Origin: Sphingomonas sp. LHG3406-1
GTDB taxonomy: Bacteria > Pseudomonadota > Alphaproteobacteria > Sphingomonadales > Sphingomonadaceae
DNA length: 64,000 nucleotides
Assembly: GCF_029637485.1 (NCBI RefSeq)
Contig: NZ_CP069128.1
Span: 930,001-994,000 of the forward strand
Direction of reading: 5' to 3'
Positions within the stretch are counted from its first letter, which is position 1; every line of letters starts with the position of its first letter. A program made the translations under genes and the position numbers. Shown here one piece after another: positions 18,950-27,493 of this stretch. The notes beneath the pieces are model-generated. The model was given only the letters and a program-made list of their open reading frames with translations. It was not told where the DNA came from and searched no databases.

Positions 18950-20440
18950 TCAGGCCTCCTGCCGCCGCATGCGCGCGACCAGCTCGGCGATGCCCGGCTT
19001 CTGTCCCTGGGCGAGCAGGCTGGCCCGGAACAGCCGGCCGAGCAGGACCAGTTCGAGGACGACGAACGCCGCGAGCACGAGGCCGGAGCCGATCACTTCC
19101 CACGCCGGAATGCCAGCGCCGAGGCGGGCAAGCACGGCGAACGGCGTCCACACCGGGATCCAGGTCAGGACAGTGATGCCGATGCCGGTGCCGCCGTCCA
19201 TGATGCCCTGGATCAGGATGGTGATCGGCAGGATGATGAGGAGGATGATGGGCATCAGATAGCCCTGGGCGTCGTTCATCGAATCGCTGATCACGCCGAC
19301 CGCCAGGAAAAAGACCGAGATGGCGACGTAGCCGACGACGAAGAAGTAGATCATCGCCGCAATGGTGCCGGGCGACGTGAGCGGCGCCAGTGCGGGGCGG
19401 ATCAGGTCGGCGATCGCCCCCTGCGTCGCATAGGCCGCGACCACCCCGCACCCGATCCAGACCGCGATCATGGTGAGGCCGACGCCGACCGTGCCGGCCA
19501 GCTTGCCATACATCAGCTCTTCCGGGCTGACGGCGGCGAGCACCGTCTCGAGCAGCTTGTTGGAGCGCTCCTCGACCGTGCCCTGGAGCATCCAGCTGCC
19601 CGACAGCATGAGGCTCATCATCAGGAGGTAGGAAGCGGCGAGCGGCAGGATGGAACGGACCAGCAGCGACTCGCGCGCGCCGCCACCGGGCGGCGGCTGG
19701 GTGATCTGCAGCGCGGGCGTGACCGTCGCGGCCGCCGCCGCGACCTCCGGCGCAACTCCGCGTTCGGTCAGCAGGCTCTGGCGGAGGCTGCGCGTCAGCA
19801 CGTCCTGCACCGTCGAGACGAGCCGCGAGTTGGGCTGCCCGCCCGTCCACAGGCGCACGGCGCCGGTCGCCGCGAAGTCCGCCGGGACCAGCACCACCGT
19901 GTCGATCCGCTTGGCCGCCTCGTCGGCGGGCTGGAGCAATTGCCTGACCCGGCCGTCGAGCTGTGCGGCGGGACGCCGGACCAGGTCGGCTTCGGGCGCC
20001 ACCAGTTCGGTGCGCTCACTCGGCGGCTCGAATTCGGGCGTGCCTTCGGGCAGCGCGGGGCGGAGCTTCGCAGCCGCTGCTTGCCAGCCGCCGGAGGATG
20101 CGAACCGGGCGACTTCGGCGTCGGCAAACCAGCGATCATGCTGCGCCCAGGGCGCACGCGGAGCGACCGCGTCGAGCTTGTGACGCTGGACGTAGCGCGC
20201 CAGGGCATTCAGCACATCGCGCTGATGATCGAGCCGCAGCCGCTCGGTGATGGCGGCCGACGCCGCGCCGCCGCTCTGGTCGATGACCATCACCCGGTCG
20301 GCCTCGTCATTGTCCATGAAGCGCTGGGTGAGCGGTGCGATGGCGAAGGCCAGCGGCAGGATCAGCAGCGTCAGCCAGAAGCTGCGCATGCGGGTGATCT
20401 GGCGGAACTCGCGGGCCGCCACCAGCATGATGTTCTTCAC
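18950..20440 (-). CDS. ABC-2 type transporter permease (NatB-like)
   Basis: 496-aa membrane permease. It has an N-terminal membrane helix (SFWLTLLILPLAFAIAPL), a large extracytoplasmic domain (about residues 45-300) and a C-terminal bundle of five to six helices (LPLAASYLLMMSLMLSGSWML; GVGLTMIAVWIGCGVVAAY; IILLIILPITILIQGIMDG). The signature EERSNKLLETVLAAVSPEELMYGKL is typical of the NatB/ABC-2 family, which exports Na+ or other small substrates. GTG start at 20440 overlaps the stop of the ATPase gene upstream (GTGA), so the pair forms a two-gene operon. The substrate is not deducible. Confidence 0.85.
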   Translation of the reverse strand: MKNIMLVAAREFRQITRMRSFWLTLLILPLAFAIAPLTQRFMDNDEADRVMVIDQSGGAASAAITERLRLDHQRDVLNALARYVQRHKLDAVAPRAPWAQHDRWFADAEVARFASSGGWQAAAAKLRPALPEGTPEFEPPSERTELVAPEADLVRRPAAQLDGRVRQLLQPADEAAKRIDTVVLVPADFAATGAVRLWTGGQPNSRLVSTVQDVLTRSLRQSLLTERGVAPEVAAAAATVTPALQITQPPPGGGARESLLVRSILPLAASYLLMMSLMLSGSWMLQGTVEERSNKLLETVLAAVSPEELMYGKLAGTVGVGLTMIAVWIGCGVVAAYATQGAIADLIRPALAPLTSPGTIAAMIYFFVVGYVAISVFFLAVGVISDSMNDAQGYLMPIILLIILPITILIQGIMDGGTGIGITVLTWIPVWTPFAVLARLGAGIPAWEVIGSGLVLAAFVVLELVLLGRLFRASLLAQGQKPGIAELVARMRRQEA

Positions 20441-21363
20441 TGCTGCGTCTCCTGTGGCCCGACCACGTGCAGGAACACGTCGTGAAGGCTCGCCCGCCGT
20501 TCGTCGAAGCGGCGCAGCGGAATGCCGGCCGCCGTCATGTGCTGCAGGAGGTCGGCGGCCTGGTGGGCGGGTTCGAGCTCGACCGCCCACTCATGCCAAC
20601 CGTCGCCGACTTCCCCGCCCGCCTCCGCCCGAGTCACGCCCGGCAGGCCGGCGGGCGATTGCTGGGCGACGATGGTGAGGCGACCGGGCAGCAGGCCGCG
20701 TGCATCGTCGAGATTGCCTTCGAACTTCTTCTGCCCCTTGGCCAGCAACAGCAACCGGTCGCACAAGCGCTCCGCATGCTGCATGACGTGGGTGGAGAAG
20801 ACCACGGTGGCACCCCCGGCCGAGGCGCGCTTGATCTCGTCCTCGAGCAGGCCCTGGTTGACCGGATCGAGGCCGGAAAAGGGTTCGTCGAGGATCAGCA
20901 GCCTCGGCCTGTTGACCACGGCGGCGGCGAGCTGGACCTTCTGCGCCATGCCCTTCGACAATTTGTCCATGGTCGAGCGCGCATTGGCGGCGAGGCCGAA
21001 GCGATCGAGCAGGGCGAGCCCTTCCGCCTTTGCGTCGCCGGTGGTCATGCCCTTCAGGCGACCGAAATAGATGATCGTGTCGAGCGCCGACATGCTCCGG
21101 TAAAGGCCGCGCTCCTCGGGCAGGAAGCCGAGCAGGGTCCGGTTCTCGCGCCCCGGCGCGCGCCCCAGCACGGAGATGCCCCCTTCGGTCGGCCTGATGA
21201 TGTCGAGCACCATGCGCAGCGAGGTGGTCTTGCCCGCCCCGTTCCCACCGAGGAAGCCGAACACCTCGCCATGACGGACGTCGAAGCTCAACCGGTCGAC
21301 CGCGGTGACCGCCCCGAAGCGCTTCGTCACCCCGCTCAGCGACAGCGCCACTTCTTCCTGCAC
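20437..21363 (-). CDS. ABC transporter ATP-binding protein (NatA-like)
   Basis: Nucleotide-binding subunit for the permease at 18950-20440. Walker A GGNGAGKTTS, Q-loop region LGFLPEERGLYRSM, ABC signature LSKGMAQKVQLAA, Walker B RLLILDEPFSGLD and H-loop FSTHVM are all present. The C-terminal extension (DUF4162-like, after LDDARGLLPGRL) is typical of ABC-2 exporters of this type. GTG at 21363 is taken as start because homologous sequence begins right there (EEVALSLSGVTKRFG); a TTG at 21426 would add 21 residues. Confidence 0.88.
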   Translation of the reverse strand: MQEEVALSLSGVTKRFGAVTAVDRLSFDVRHGEVFGFLGGNGAGKTTSLRMVLDIIRPTEGGISVLGRAPGRENRTLLGFLPEERGLYRSMSALDTIIYFGRLKGMTTGDAKAEGLALLDRFGLAANARSTMDKLSKGMAQKVQLAAAVVNRPRLLILDEPFSGLDPVNQGLLEDEIKRASAGGATVVFSTHVMQHAERLCDRLLLLAKGQKKFEGNLDDARGLLPGRLTIVAQQSPAGLPGVTRAEAGGEVGDGWHEWAVELEPAHQAADLLQHMTAAGIPLRRFDERRASLHDVFLHVVGPQETQQ

Positions 21364-21595
21364 AGACGACCCCAGTTCCGCTCGATGCCGAGGCAGCAAG
21401 GGAGCGGAACGGCCCTGCCCGGTCAACCTCCATCTGCCAGCGATCTACCGACGTCCGCAGGAATTCGACAGGCGATCTCAACCGAACTGCGGACAGCTTC
21501 CGGCCATCGCAAGGGGCCCGATAATCATGAGCGCTGCTGACCATCGACCAGCCAGCTTCACCGCCCTGGCCAGCCGCCCGGAGTGTGCGGCCAAC

Positions 21596-21684
21596 GAAAA
21601 AGCCCCAGAAAACCGCTTGGTTTTCCGAGGCTTTGTAATGGTGGGCGTGGCAAGGATTGAACTTGCGACCCCTGCGATGTCAAC
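21596..21684. repeat. Left attachment repeat: duplicated 3' part of tRNA-Val plus terminator
   Basis: 21596-21633 is identical over 38 bases to 41240-41277 (the tRNA terminator hairpin). 21638-21684 is identical over 47 bases to 41281-41327 (the tRNA 3' part from CCA back through the T arm to the anticodon loop). The two identical blocks are separated by 4 bases here and 3 at the right end. Identity is lost beyond 21688. This is the classical scar of integration into a tRNA 3' end; the copy lacks the tRNA 5' half and cannot be a functional tRNA. Confidence 0.92.
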
Positions 21685-21736
21685 GCAGCGTGGAAAGCGG
21701 GAATGGCGGAAAACTGCGCTTCAGAATGCTGGTTCG

Positions 21737-21808
21737 CACCCGGATTTAGCCCATTTCACCCGCTTTGTGAGCTTTTTCACCCGGATTACACCCGGATCGC
21801 ACCCGGAT
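21737..21808. repeat. Left-end arm-type repeats (CACCCGGAT x4)
   Basis: Four exact copies of CACCCGGAT start at 21737, 21778, 21789 and 21800. The last three are spaced exactly 11 bp apart, about one helical turn. A degenerate copy (CACCCGCTT) starts at 21757. The same motif occurs in the matching position inside the right end. This arrangement resembles arm-type binding sites of tyrosine recombinases or excisionases. Confidence 0.7.
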
Positions 21809-21952
21809 GGATTTCCAGGTGCTCGGTCCTTCCGTCCTTTCACGCAAGACCACGTCTATCTGTTTGATCAAGCGCAGGTTTGCGCTTGCCAGGCTCGCCC
21901 CAAGCAGCTTCAAAGGGGTTGAGATCCCAAGCACGGTCAACCCGAGGTCGCA

Positions 21953-22250
21953 ATGTCAGCTTTGTTAAGGTGGGTTGCCAGCAAGTCACTGCTCTTCGTC
22001 CTGCTTTTCCTAGGAATCGCGGCTTTCACTTTCTTCGGACCTGCCATCCGGGCGGCGCTTACGCCAACACACCTACGCCAAGAGATTATGTCATTGGCGG
22101 ACGTAAGAATGCGCTTGGCAGAATCCCGCGCAGTAACTCAGAACAAGCTTGAGCAAACGGCCAGCACCTTCAAGGCGCAAGGTGTTGAGCAGCTTCAACT
22201 CCGGCTGACCGCAGCCCATCGGGAACTGCAGGGAGCAGAAGCGGAGCGCC
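21953..22250 (+). pseudogene. Truncated membrane-anchored coiled-coil protein, 5' part only
   Basis: ATG 21953 has a GAGG sequence six bases upstream. About the first 99 residues look genuine: one membrane helix (LLFVLLFLGIAAFTFFGPAI) followed by a charged, Gln/Glu-rich helical region (EIMSLADVRMRLAESRAV...). Near 22250 the frame runs into the antisense of a response regulator, and the open frame continues to 22396 as meaningless text. The 3' part has therefore been lost by recombination. No family is recognised. Confidence 0.55.
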
Positions 22251-22870
22251 GCCATCCTGTAGCCTTCACCCCGGACGGTTTCGATGCAGCCGCGTCCGAG
22301 TTTGGCCCGGAGGTTGTGGATGTGCACCTCGACCGCATTGCTCTCGACTTCTTCCTGCCAGCCGTAGAGCCGTTCCTCGAGTTGCGCCCTGGATGACAGT
22401 TTCTGAGGATGCTCCATCAGGGTCTCGAGGACCGTGAACTCGCGGCGGGAAAGGGTGAGGCTCTCCCCGGCCTTGGTCACCACGCGATTGGCAGGATCGA
22501 GGCTCAGGTCGGCCCATTCAAGCACGGGAGTTGCACGTCCTTGGCCGCGACGGACGATGGCGCGAAGCCGTGCCGCAAGTTCGTCCAGGTCGAACGGCTT
22601 GCCGAGGTAATCGTCGGCCCCGCTATCCAGGCCAGTGATCCTATCGAAGGTTGCGTTCCTGGCAGTGAGGAGCAGCACCGGCGTCGAACTTCCGGCCTTT
22701 CGCCACTCCTGCAAAAGGTCCAGCCCGAAGCCGTCTGGAAGGGCGAGATCGAGAACGATGGCGTCGTAGCTCCAGTCGGTCGCAGCCGCCTTCGCATCAT
22801 GCAAATTGTCGACGGCATCGACGGTGAATCCGGCGAGCGCGAGCCCGGCTTCAACCGCCTCACGCAACAT
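22091..22870 (-). pseudogene. OmpR-family response regulator, truncated at the 5' end and carrying a foreign 3' tail
   Basis: Residues 1-206 match an OmpR/PhoB response regulator: phospho-acceptor region YDAIVLDLALPDG (Asp41), Lys91 in LGKPFDLDE, and a winged-helix domain ending NLRAKLGRGCIETVRGEGYRM. The first beta strand and the acidic pair normally at residues 7-10 are missing, because the frame abuts a DsbD fragment on the other strand. After GYRM (about 22253), where the family ends, 50-odd unrelated residues follow, read antisense through the 21953 gene. No sensor kinase is nearby. Likely a non-functional relic. Confidence 0.7.
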
Positions 22871-22916
22871 GGCGACGGCTCTCGGAGCCGCAATGCTGCT
22901 GTCATCGATGGGCGCG

Positions 22917-23636
22917 ATGACGATTTTCCTTGGACTAGGGCTTGGCCTCGCCTTGCCGTTCCTGATCCTCGCCTATGTTCCCGCGAGCCGTCGCTGGCTG
23001 CCCAAGCCTGGACCGTGGATGTTGACCTTCCGCCGCATCCTGGCGCTTCCGATGCTCCTGACGACTGTCGGGTTGCTGTGGCTGTTGGGCCGACAAGGCG
23101 GAACGGCCGCGATGACGGCAGGAGCGCTTGCCGCACTGTCGATCGCGGTTGGTTTGTGGTGGGTCGGCCTGCGCCAACAAGCTGGCCGATCGCGGAGCTG
23201 GCTTCCCCTTGCGGCGTCCGCTTTGGCGATCGGCCTGCTCATTGTGACAGCTCCACCGCGAACGGTCGCCGCCGCGCCTGCGCCTGCGATCGGCGGGATC
23301 GAGCCCTTTACCGAGAAGCGCCTTGCGGAGCTTCGTAGCGCGGGCACTCCCGTTTTCGTCGACTTCACCGCCGACTGGTGCCTGACCTGCAAGGTCAACG
23401 AGAAGGTCGCCATTGAGCGGCCGGAGACGAGAGCCGCGTTCGGTAAGGCTGGCTTAGTGACGCTGCGAGGGGATTGGACCAACGGGGATCCCACGATCAC
23501 CCGCTTCCTGGCCCGCCAGGGCCGCAACAGCATCCCCTTCTACCTCTTCGTGGCACCAGGGAAATCGCCCGAGATCATGCCGCAATTGCTGACATCTCGG
23601 ATGCTCATTGAGCGGGCCGTGGACGCCAAGACTTGA
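22917..23636 (+). pseudogene. DsbD-type thiol:disulfide interchange protein, C-terminal fragment
   Basis: About 239 residues matching the end of DsbD: last membrane helices (IFLGLGLGLALPFLILAYVP, then LPKPGPWMLTFRRILALPML) and a periplasmic thioredoxin domain with FTADWCLTCKVNEK (Cys155, Cys158, counted from 22917). The N-terminal domain and most of the membrane core are absent; upstream sequence is the antisense response regulator. The thioredoxin part is intact. DsbD normally carries electrons from cytoplasmic thioredoxin to the periplasm; this fragment probably cannot. Confidence 0.72.
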
Positions 23637-23660
23637 CACGACATTAGAGAACTCTAAATA
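23633..23660 (+). promoter_or_regulatory. Promoter and palindromic operator of the sulfide operon
   Basis: TTGACA (23633-23638) and TAAATA (23655-23660) are spaced 16 bp, a good sigma70-like promoter. Inside the spacer and reaching into the -10 box lies a perfect inverted repeat, TTAGAG-AA-CTCTAA (23644-23657). An operator between -35 and -10 fits repression by the ArsR-type regulator encoded just downstream. The -35 box overlaps the stop codon of the DsbD fragment. Confidence 0.7.
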
Positions 23661-23671
23661 AGCGATGTCTT

Positions 23672-24019
23672 ATGGAGAGTCGCATGGATACGGAGCTTCT
23701 GGCTCAATTTGGCGCCCAGGCCGAAAAAGCTGTGGGTCTGCTTAAATCGATGGCCAACGAATGCCGGCTGCTGGTGCTCTGTCACCTCGCGGCGGAGGGC
23801 GAGCTGTCGGTCGGGCAATTGCAGGACCGCGTCGGCCTCGGCCAGTCGGCCCTGTCGCAGCACCTCGCCAAGCTGCGCGAGGAAGGCCTCGTCGCCACCC
23901 GCAAGGAGTCGCAGACGGTTTTCTACAGCGTCTGCGATCCCAAGGCGCAGCAGGTGCTCGCGCTTCTCCACGACCTTTTCTGCCCCGAGCTCGGGGCCTC
24001 CAATTCCAGCAGGAGCTAG
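23672..24019 (+). CDS. ArsR-family persulfide-responsive repressor (SqrR/BigR-like)
   Basis: 115-aa winged-helix regulator with the ArsR recognition helix (LGQSALSQHLAKLREEGLV). Two cysteines sit where SqrR and BigR carry their sensing pair: Cys37 (in CRLLVLCHL) and Cys104 (in HDLFCPEL). In those proteins reactive sulfur joins the two cysteines and releases DNA. Cys31 and Cys88 are additional. Genes for persulfide oxidation follow directly, which supports sulfide sensing over arsenic. ATG 23672 is used; ATG 23684 is an alternative. Likely autoregulated through the palindrome at 23644-23657. Confidence 0.82.
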   Translation: MESRMDTELLAQFGAQAEKAVGLLKSMANECRLLVLCHLAAEGELSVGQLQDRVGLGQSALSQHLAKLREEGLVATRKESQTVFYSVCDPKAQQVLALLHDLFCPELGASNSSRS

Positions 24020-24023
24020 TCTG

Positions 24024-24965
24024 ATGACCACCGCTTCAACCAACGATCGCCACATCGAGCACGCCGTCGCGCAGGTCGCCGACGTTATTCACGGGGAGCT
24101 TCGCGCACCGCAGGTGAAGGCGTTCTTTGACGAGCCGACCTTCACCGTCAGCTATGTCGTCAGCGATGCCGCCACCAAGCGGGCGGCGATCATCGACAGC
24201 GTCTGGAACTTCGATCATGCGTCGGGCCGCACCAGCTTCGACAGCGCCGACAAGATCGTCGCCTATGTCGAGGAAGAAGGCCTGACGGTCGACTGGATCC
24301 TCGAGACCCACGCCCATGCCGATCACCTGTCGGCGGCGCCCTACCTCCAGCAGAAGTTGGGTGGGAAGATGGCGATCGGGCGTGAAATCGTGACCGTGCA
24401 GGGCGTGTTCGGGAAGATCTTCAATGAGGGCACTGAGTTCGCTCGCGACGGCTCGCAATTCGACCGCCTGCTCGACGATGGCGACGTGCTCGACATTGGC
24501 GGCATTCCGCTAGTCGCGCTGCACGTACCCGGCCACACCCCGGCAGACATGGCCTATGTCGTCGGCGACGCGCTGTTCACCGGCGATACGATGTTCATGC
24601 CGGACTATGGCTCGGCCCGCGCCGACTTTCCGGGCGGCGACGCGCGGCAGCTGTATCGTTCGGTTCGCCGGCTGATGAAACTGCCGGACGAGACCCGCGT
24701 GTTCCTTTGCCACGACTACAAGGCGCCGAACCGCGACGAATATGTGTGGGAAACCACCATGCTCGCCGAGCGCACCGCCAACGTCCACATCCACGAGGGC
24801 GTGAGCGAGGACGACTTCGTCGCCATGCGCACCCAGCGCGATGCCACGCTGTCGATGCCCAAGCTGATCCTGCCGTCGCTGCAGGTGAACATGCGCGGCG
24901 GGCACCTGCCTGAGCCGGAGGATAATGGCGTGCGCTACCTCAAGCAGCCGATCGACCTGCTGTGA
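24024..24965 (+). CDS. Persulfide dioxygenase (sulfur dioxygenase, ETHE1/Blh-like metallo-beta-lactamase fold)
   Basis: 313-aa mononuclear iron enzyme that oxidises glutathione persulfide to sulfite. Metal-binding motif THAHADH (residues 95-101), further ligands in VPGHTPADMAYVVG and FTGDTMFMPD, and the family-typical GSARADFPGGDARQLYRS and FLCHDYKAPNRDEYVWETT. In BigR operons this domain is often fused to a DUF442 rhodanese-like domain; here that domain is a separate gene at 25849. Shine-Dalgarno AGGAG at 24011-24015. Confidence 0.88.
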   Translation: MTTASTNDRHIEHAVAQVADVIHGELRAPQVKAFFDEPTFTVSYVVSDAATKRAAIIDSVWNFDHASGRTSFDSADKIVAYVEEEGLTVDWILETHAHADHLSAAPYLQQKLGGKMAIGREIVTVQGVFGKIFNEGTEFARDGSQFDRLLDDGDVLDIGGIPLVALHVPGHTPADMAYVVGDALFTGDTMFMPDYGSARADFPGGDARQLYRSVRRLMKLPDETRVFLCHDYKAPNRDEYVWETTMLAERTANVHIHEGVSEDDFVAMRTQRDATLSMPKLILPSLQVNMRGGHLPEPEDNGVRYLKQPIDLL

Positions 24966-25399
24966 GCGCGCTATTCGCCAACGCACAGCCGCTCCACGGC
25001 CTCGTCGGCGGCGTGATGATCGGCCTTGCGGCAGCGCTGATGTTGCTAGGGGCCGGTCGGATCGCCGGTGTTTCAGGTATCACCGCGCGCGCCACCGGCC
25101 TTGCCGACAGCGGCATGTCGCGCAGCAGCGCGTGGATGTTCCTGATCGGCCTGCCGCTCGGAGCGCTGCTGGTCGCTGCGATCATCGGACAGGGCGAGGC
25201 CGAGTTCGCCTCGTGGCCCGTCCTCGTCGCCGCTGGCCTGCTGGTCGGTATCGGCACCCGGATGGGCAGCGGCTGCACCAGCGGACACGGCGTGTGCGGC
25301 GTCAGCCGTCTGTCGCAGCGCTCGATGATCGCCACTGCCACCTTCATGGCTGCGGGCATCGCCACGGTTGCCGTCATCAATCTCATCGGAGGCCTGTAA
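24962..25399 (+). CDS. YeeE/YedE-family membrane protein, first half
   Basis: 145-aa protein with about four membrane helices and the YeeE/YedE (TsuA/PmpA-like) signature [17 protein letters not shown]. The Cys residues in this motif are proposed to relay thiosulfate or other sulfur species through the membrane. GTG start overlaps the dioxygenase stop. Together with the next gene it forms the usual split pair found in BigR-type operons. The direction and identity of the sulfur substrate are not shown by the sequence. Confidence 0.83.
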   Translation: MSALFANAQPLHGLVGGVMIGLAAALMLLGAGRIAGVSGITARATGLADSGMSRSSAWMFLIGLPLGALLVAAIIGQGEAEFASWPVLVAAGLLVGIGTRMGSGCTSGHGVCGVSRLSQRSMIATATFMAAGIATVAVINLIGGL

Positions 25400-25845
25400 T
25401 GAGTGTCGCACGACGCTTCCTTCCGCCGCTGTTGTCAGGCGCGCTGTTCGGCGGCGGTCTCAGCATCGGCGGGATGACCGATCCCGCGCGGGTACGAGGC
25501 TTCCTCGACCTGTTCGGCGCATGGGATCCGACACTCGCCTTCGTCATGGGTGGTGCGGTGATCGTCATGGCGATCGCCTGGCGATTGCAGGCGCGGATGG
25601 CGCGACCGCTGTTCGGTGAGCGCTTTGCGTTGCCGGACCGGACCGACCTCGATGGCAAGCTGGTCGCCGGCTCCGCTTTGTTCGGCATCGGTTGGGGCAT
25701 TGCCGGCCTGTGCCCCGGGCCTGCCGTCGCTTCACTCGCGCTGGCGCCCACGGCCGTTCTCCCGTTCGTAGCCGCCATGCTCGTCGGCATGGCCCTTCAC
25801 CGTTTCATCCCCGAGCGCCGCGCGCTCGCTGCTCAAGGAGCCTGA
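25399..25845 (+). CDS. YeeE/YedE-family membrane protein, second half (DUF6691-like)
   Basis: 148-aa membrane protein partnered with the preceding gene. It begins with a hydrophobic helix ([19 protein letters not shown]) and contains the paired motif [17 protein letters not shown] with a conserved Cys. Such pairs form one YedE-like sulfur transporter when combined. ATG overlaps the previous TAA by one base. Confidence 0.82.
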   Translation: MSVARRFLPPLLSGALFGGGLSIGGMTDPARVRGFLDLFGAWDPTLAFVMGGAVIVMAIAWRLQARMARPLFGERFALPDRTDLDGKLVAGSALFGIGWGIAGLCPGPAVASLALAPTAVLPFVAAMLVGMALHRFIPERRALAAQGA

Positions 25846-25848
25846 ACC

Positions 25849-26283
25849 ATGAAGCTCGCCGTCCTCACTCCCAACGTCACCGCACTGGCCCAGCCGTCGG
25901 CCGACGACATCGCCAACCTCGCTGAGCGCGGCTATCGTTCGATCATTGGTAACCGCCCTGACGGCGAAAGCGATGATCAGCCCGCATGGGCCGAGCTCGA
26001 AGCCACCGCGATCCAGCAGGGCCTTGAAGCCCGCCACATCCCGGTCGTCATGGGGCAGATCACCGACGAGCAGGTCGCCGAGTTCCGCGACGCCTTGGAA
26101 ACGCTCCCGAAGCCGATCGCCGTCTTCTGCCGCACCGGGACGCGTGCCGCCCTTCTGTGGGCTCTGGCCAACCAGGCCAATCTCACCGTCGATGAGCGGA
26201 TCGCGATTGCCGCCAAGGAAGGCTACGATCTCGAGCCCTTCCGCCAACGCCTTTCGCGGGAGACCGACGATGCTCAAGCATGA
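25849..26283 (+). CDS. DUF442/TIGR01244-family sulfurtransferase-phosphatase-like protein
   Basis: 144-aa protein with the cysteine loop FCRTGTRAA (Cys94), typical of the TIGR01244 family, and the N-terminal text ADDIANLAERGYRSIIGNRPDGE. In Blh proteins this domain is fused to the persulfide dioxygenase and acts as a rhodanese-like sulfurtransferase handling persulfides or thiosulfate. Here it is free-standing between the transporter pair and SQR. It overlaps the SQR start by 14 nt. Confidence 0.82.
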   Translation: MKLAVLTPNVTALAQPSADDIANLAERGYRSIIGNRPDGESDDQPAWAELEATAIQQGLEARHIPVVMGQITDEQVAEFRDALETLPKPIAVFCRTGTRAALLWALANQANLTVDERIAIAAKEGYDLEPFRQRLSRETDDAQA

Positions 26284-27493
26284 CATTGTCATCGTCGGCG
26301 CCGGTGCGGGGGGTCTCGCTGCGGGGGCGTCGCTGCTGCGCCGTGTACCGAAACTCGACATTGCGGTGATCGAACCACGCGACTTTCACGACTATCAGCC
26401 AGGCTACACGTTCATCGGCGCCGGCGTCTTCAAGCCGCAGGACGTGCGACGCCCAATGGCGAAGGTAATCCCACGGGGCATAACTTGGCTTAAAACCACA
26501 GTGAGGTCGTTTCAGCCGGAAGACAATGATCTGGGTCTCGAGAATGGTCAGCGGCTCGGTTATCGGCTTCTGATTGTCGCAACTGGGAATCGGCTCGACT
26601 TCGAAGCCATTGACGGGCTGACTGGCACGCTCGGGTGCAACGGCGTGACGTCTAATTATCGCTATGACTTGGCGCCCTACACGTGGGAGCTAGTCCGTAA
26701 GCTTCGCGGCGGGCAAGCGCTGTTCACCCAACCCCCGATGCCGATCAAATGCGCGGGTGCGCCGCAAAAGGCCATGTACCTGTCCGCTAGTCATTGGGAG
26801 CGCGAGCATGTGCTCGACAGCATCGACGTCGAGTTCCACACCGCTGCCCCGACCCTGTTTGGGGTCAAAGACTATGTTCCAGCACTCGAAGAAACGGTCG
26901 AACGCTACGGCATTGACGTCCGGTTCGGCAGCACATTGATTGCGGTCGACGGACCCGACGGGACTGCCACCTTCCGGGCAGACGGCGGCGAAGTAACCCG
27001 CGCTTTCGACATGATGCACGTCACTCCGCCGCAGAAGCCGGTCGAAGCAGTGGCAGACAGCTCGCTCGCCGATGCAGCTGGCTATGTCGATGTCGACCAG
27101 TTCACCTTGCAGCACAAGTTGTTCCCGAACGTATTTGCGCTTGGCGACATTGGTGGAATGCCGAATGCCAAAACGGCGGCAGCCGTTCGCAAACAGGCGC
27201 CGGTGGTTGCAGAAAACGCGTTGGCCGTACTTGCAGGCAAGCATTTGGGGGCGGCTTACGATGGCTACGGCAGCTGTCCGCTTACCGTTGAGAACGGCAA
27301 GATCCTGCTGGCCGAGTTCGGTTATGGCGGCAGGCTCCTGCCGAGCTTCCCGAAGTTCGTGATCGATGGGACGAAGCCGTCGCGGCTGGCCTGGCTCCTC
27401 AAGAAAGACCTTCTTCCCGCCATCTACTGGGATGCGATGCTGAAAGGCCGGGAGTGGATGGCCGCTCCCGCCGAGCTGAAGAAGGCTGGGTGA
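26270..27493 (+). CDS. sqr: Sulfide:quinone oxidoreductase, type II
   Basis: 407-aa membrane-peripheral flavoprotein that oxidises H2S to a persulfide and reduces quinone. FAD-binding VIVGAGAGGLAAGASL near the N-terminus; redox cysteines Cys161 (in KCAGAPQK) and Cys336 (in GYGSCPL) match the pair of mitochondrial-type SQR. LHVTPPQ-like text (MMHVTPPQKPVE) and NVFALGDIGGMPNAKTAAA bind the second dinucleotide part. From about 26470 to 27290 codon use is less GC-rich than in the neighbours, hinting at a mosaic gene. Confidence 0.9.
   Translation: MLKHDIVIVGAGAGGLAAGASLLRRVPKLDIAVIEPRDFHDYQPGYTFIGAGVFKPQDVRRPMAKVIPRGITWLKTTVRSFQPEDNDLGLENGQRLGYRLLIVATGNRLDFEAIDGLTGTLGCNGVTSNYRYDLAPYTWELVRKLRGGQALFTQPPMPIKCAGAPQKAMYLSASHWEREHVLDSIDVEFHTAAPTLFGVKDYVPALEETVERYGIDVRFGSTLIAVDGPDGTATFRADGGEVTRAFDMMHVTPPQKPVEAVADSSLADAAGYVDVDQFTLQHKLFPNVFALGDIGGMPNAKTAAAVRKQAPVVAENALAVLAGKHLGAAYDGYGSCPLTVENGKILLAEFGYGGRLLPSFPKFVIDGTKPSRLAWLLKKDLLPAIYWDAMLKGREWMAAPAELKKAG

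Larger units (their letters stand above)
21364..21952. other. Chromosome/island junction without a gene
   Basis: About 590 bp without a convincing gene. 21364-21595 is ordinary chromosomal intergenic DNA upstream of the ABC operon. 21596-21684 is the duplicated tRNA-Val 3' segment. 21737-21808 holds CACCCGGAT repeats. The rest, up to the truncated gene at 21953, shows no feature. Short open frames here have no Shine-Dalgarno or recognisable product. Confidence 0.7.

Noticed and set aside
21638..21688. Possible second tRNA-Val gene
   Set aside because: Only the 3' half from CCA to the anticodon loop is present; the D arm and 5' acceptor strand are missing, so it is an att duplicate.
22250..22396. 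Continuation of the 21953 open frame
   Set aside because: This part is the exact antisense of a response-regulator winged-helix domain, so it is not genuine coding sequence for the plus-strand gene.
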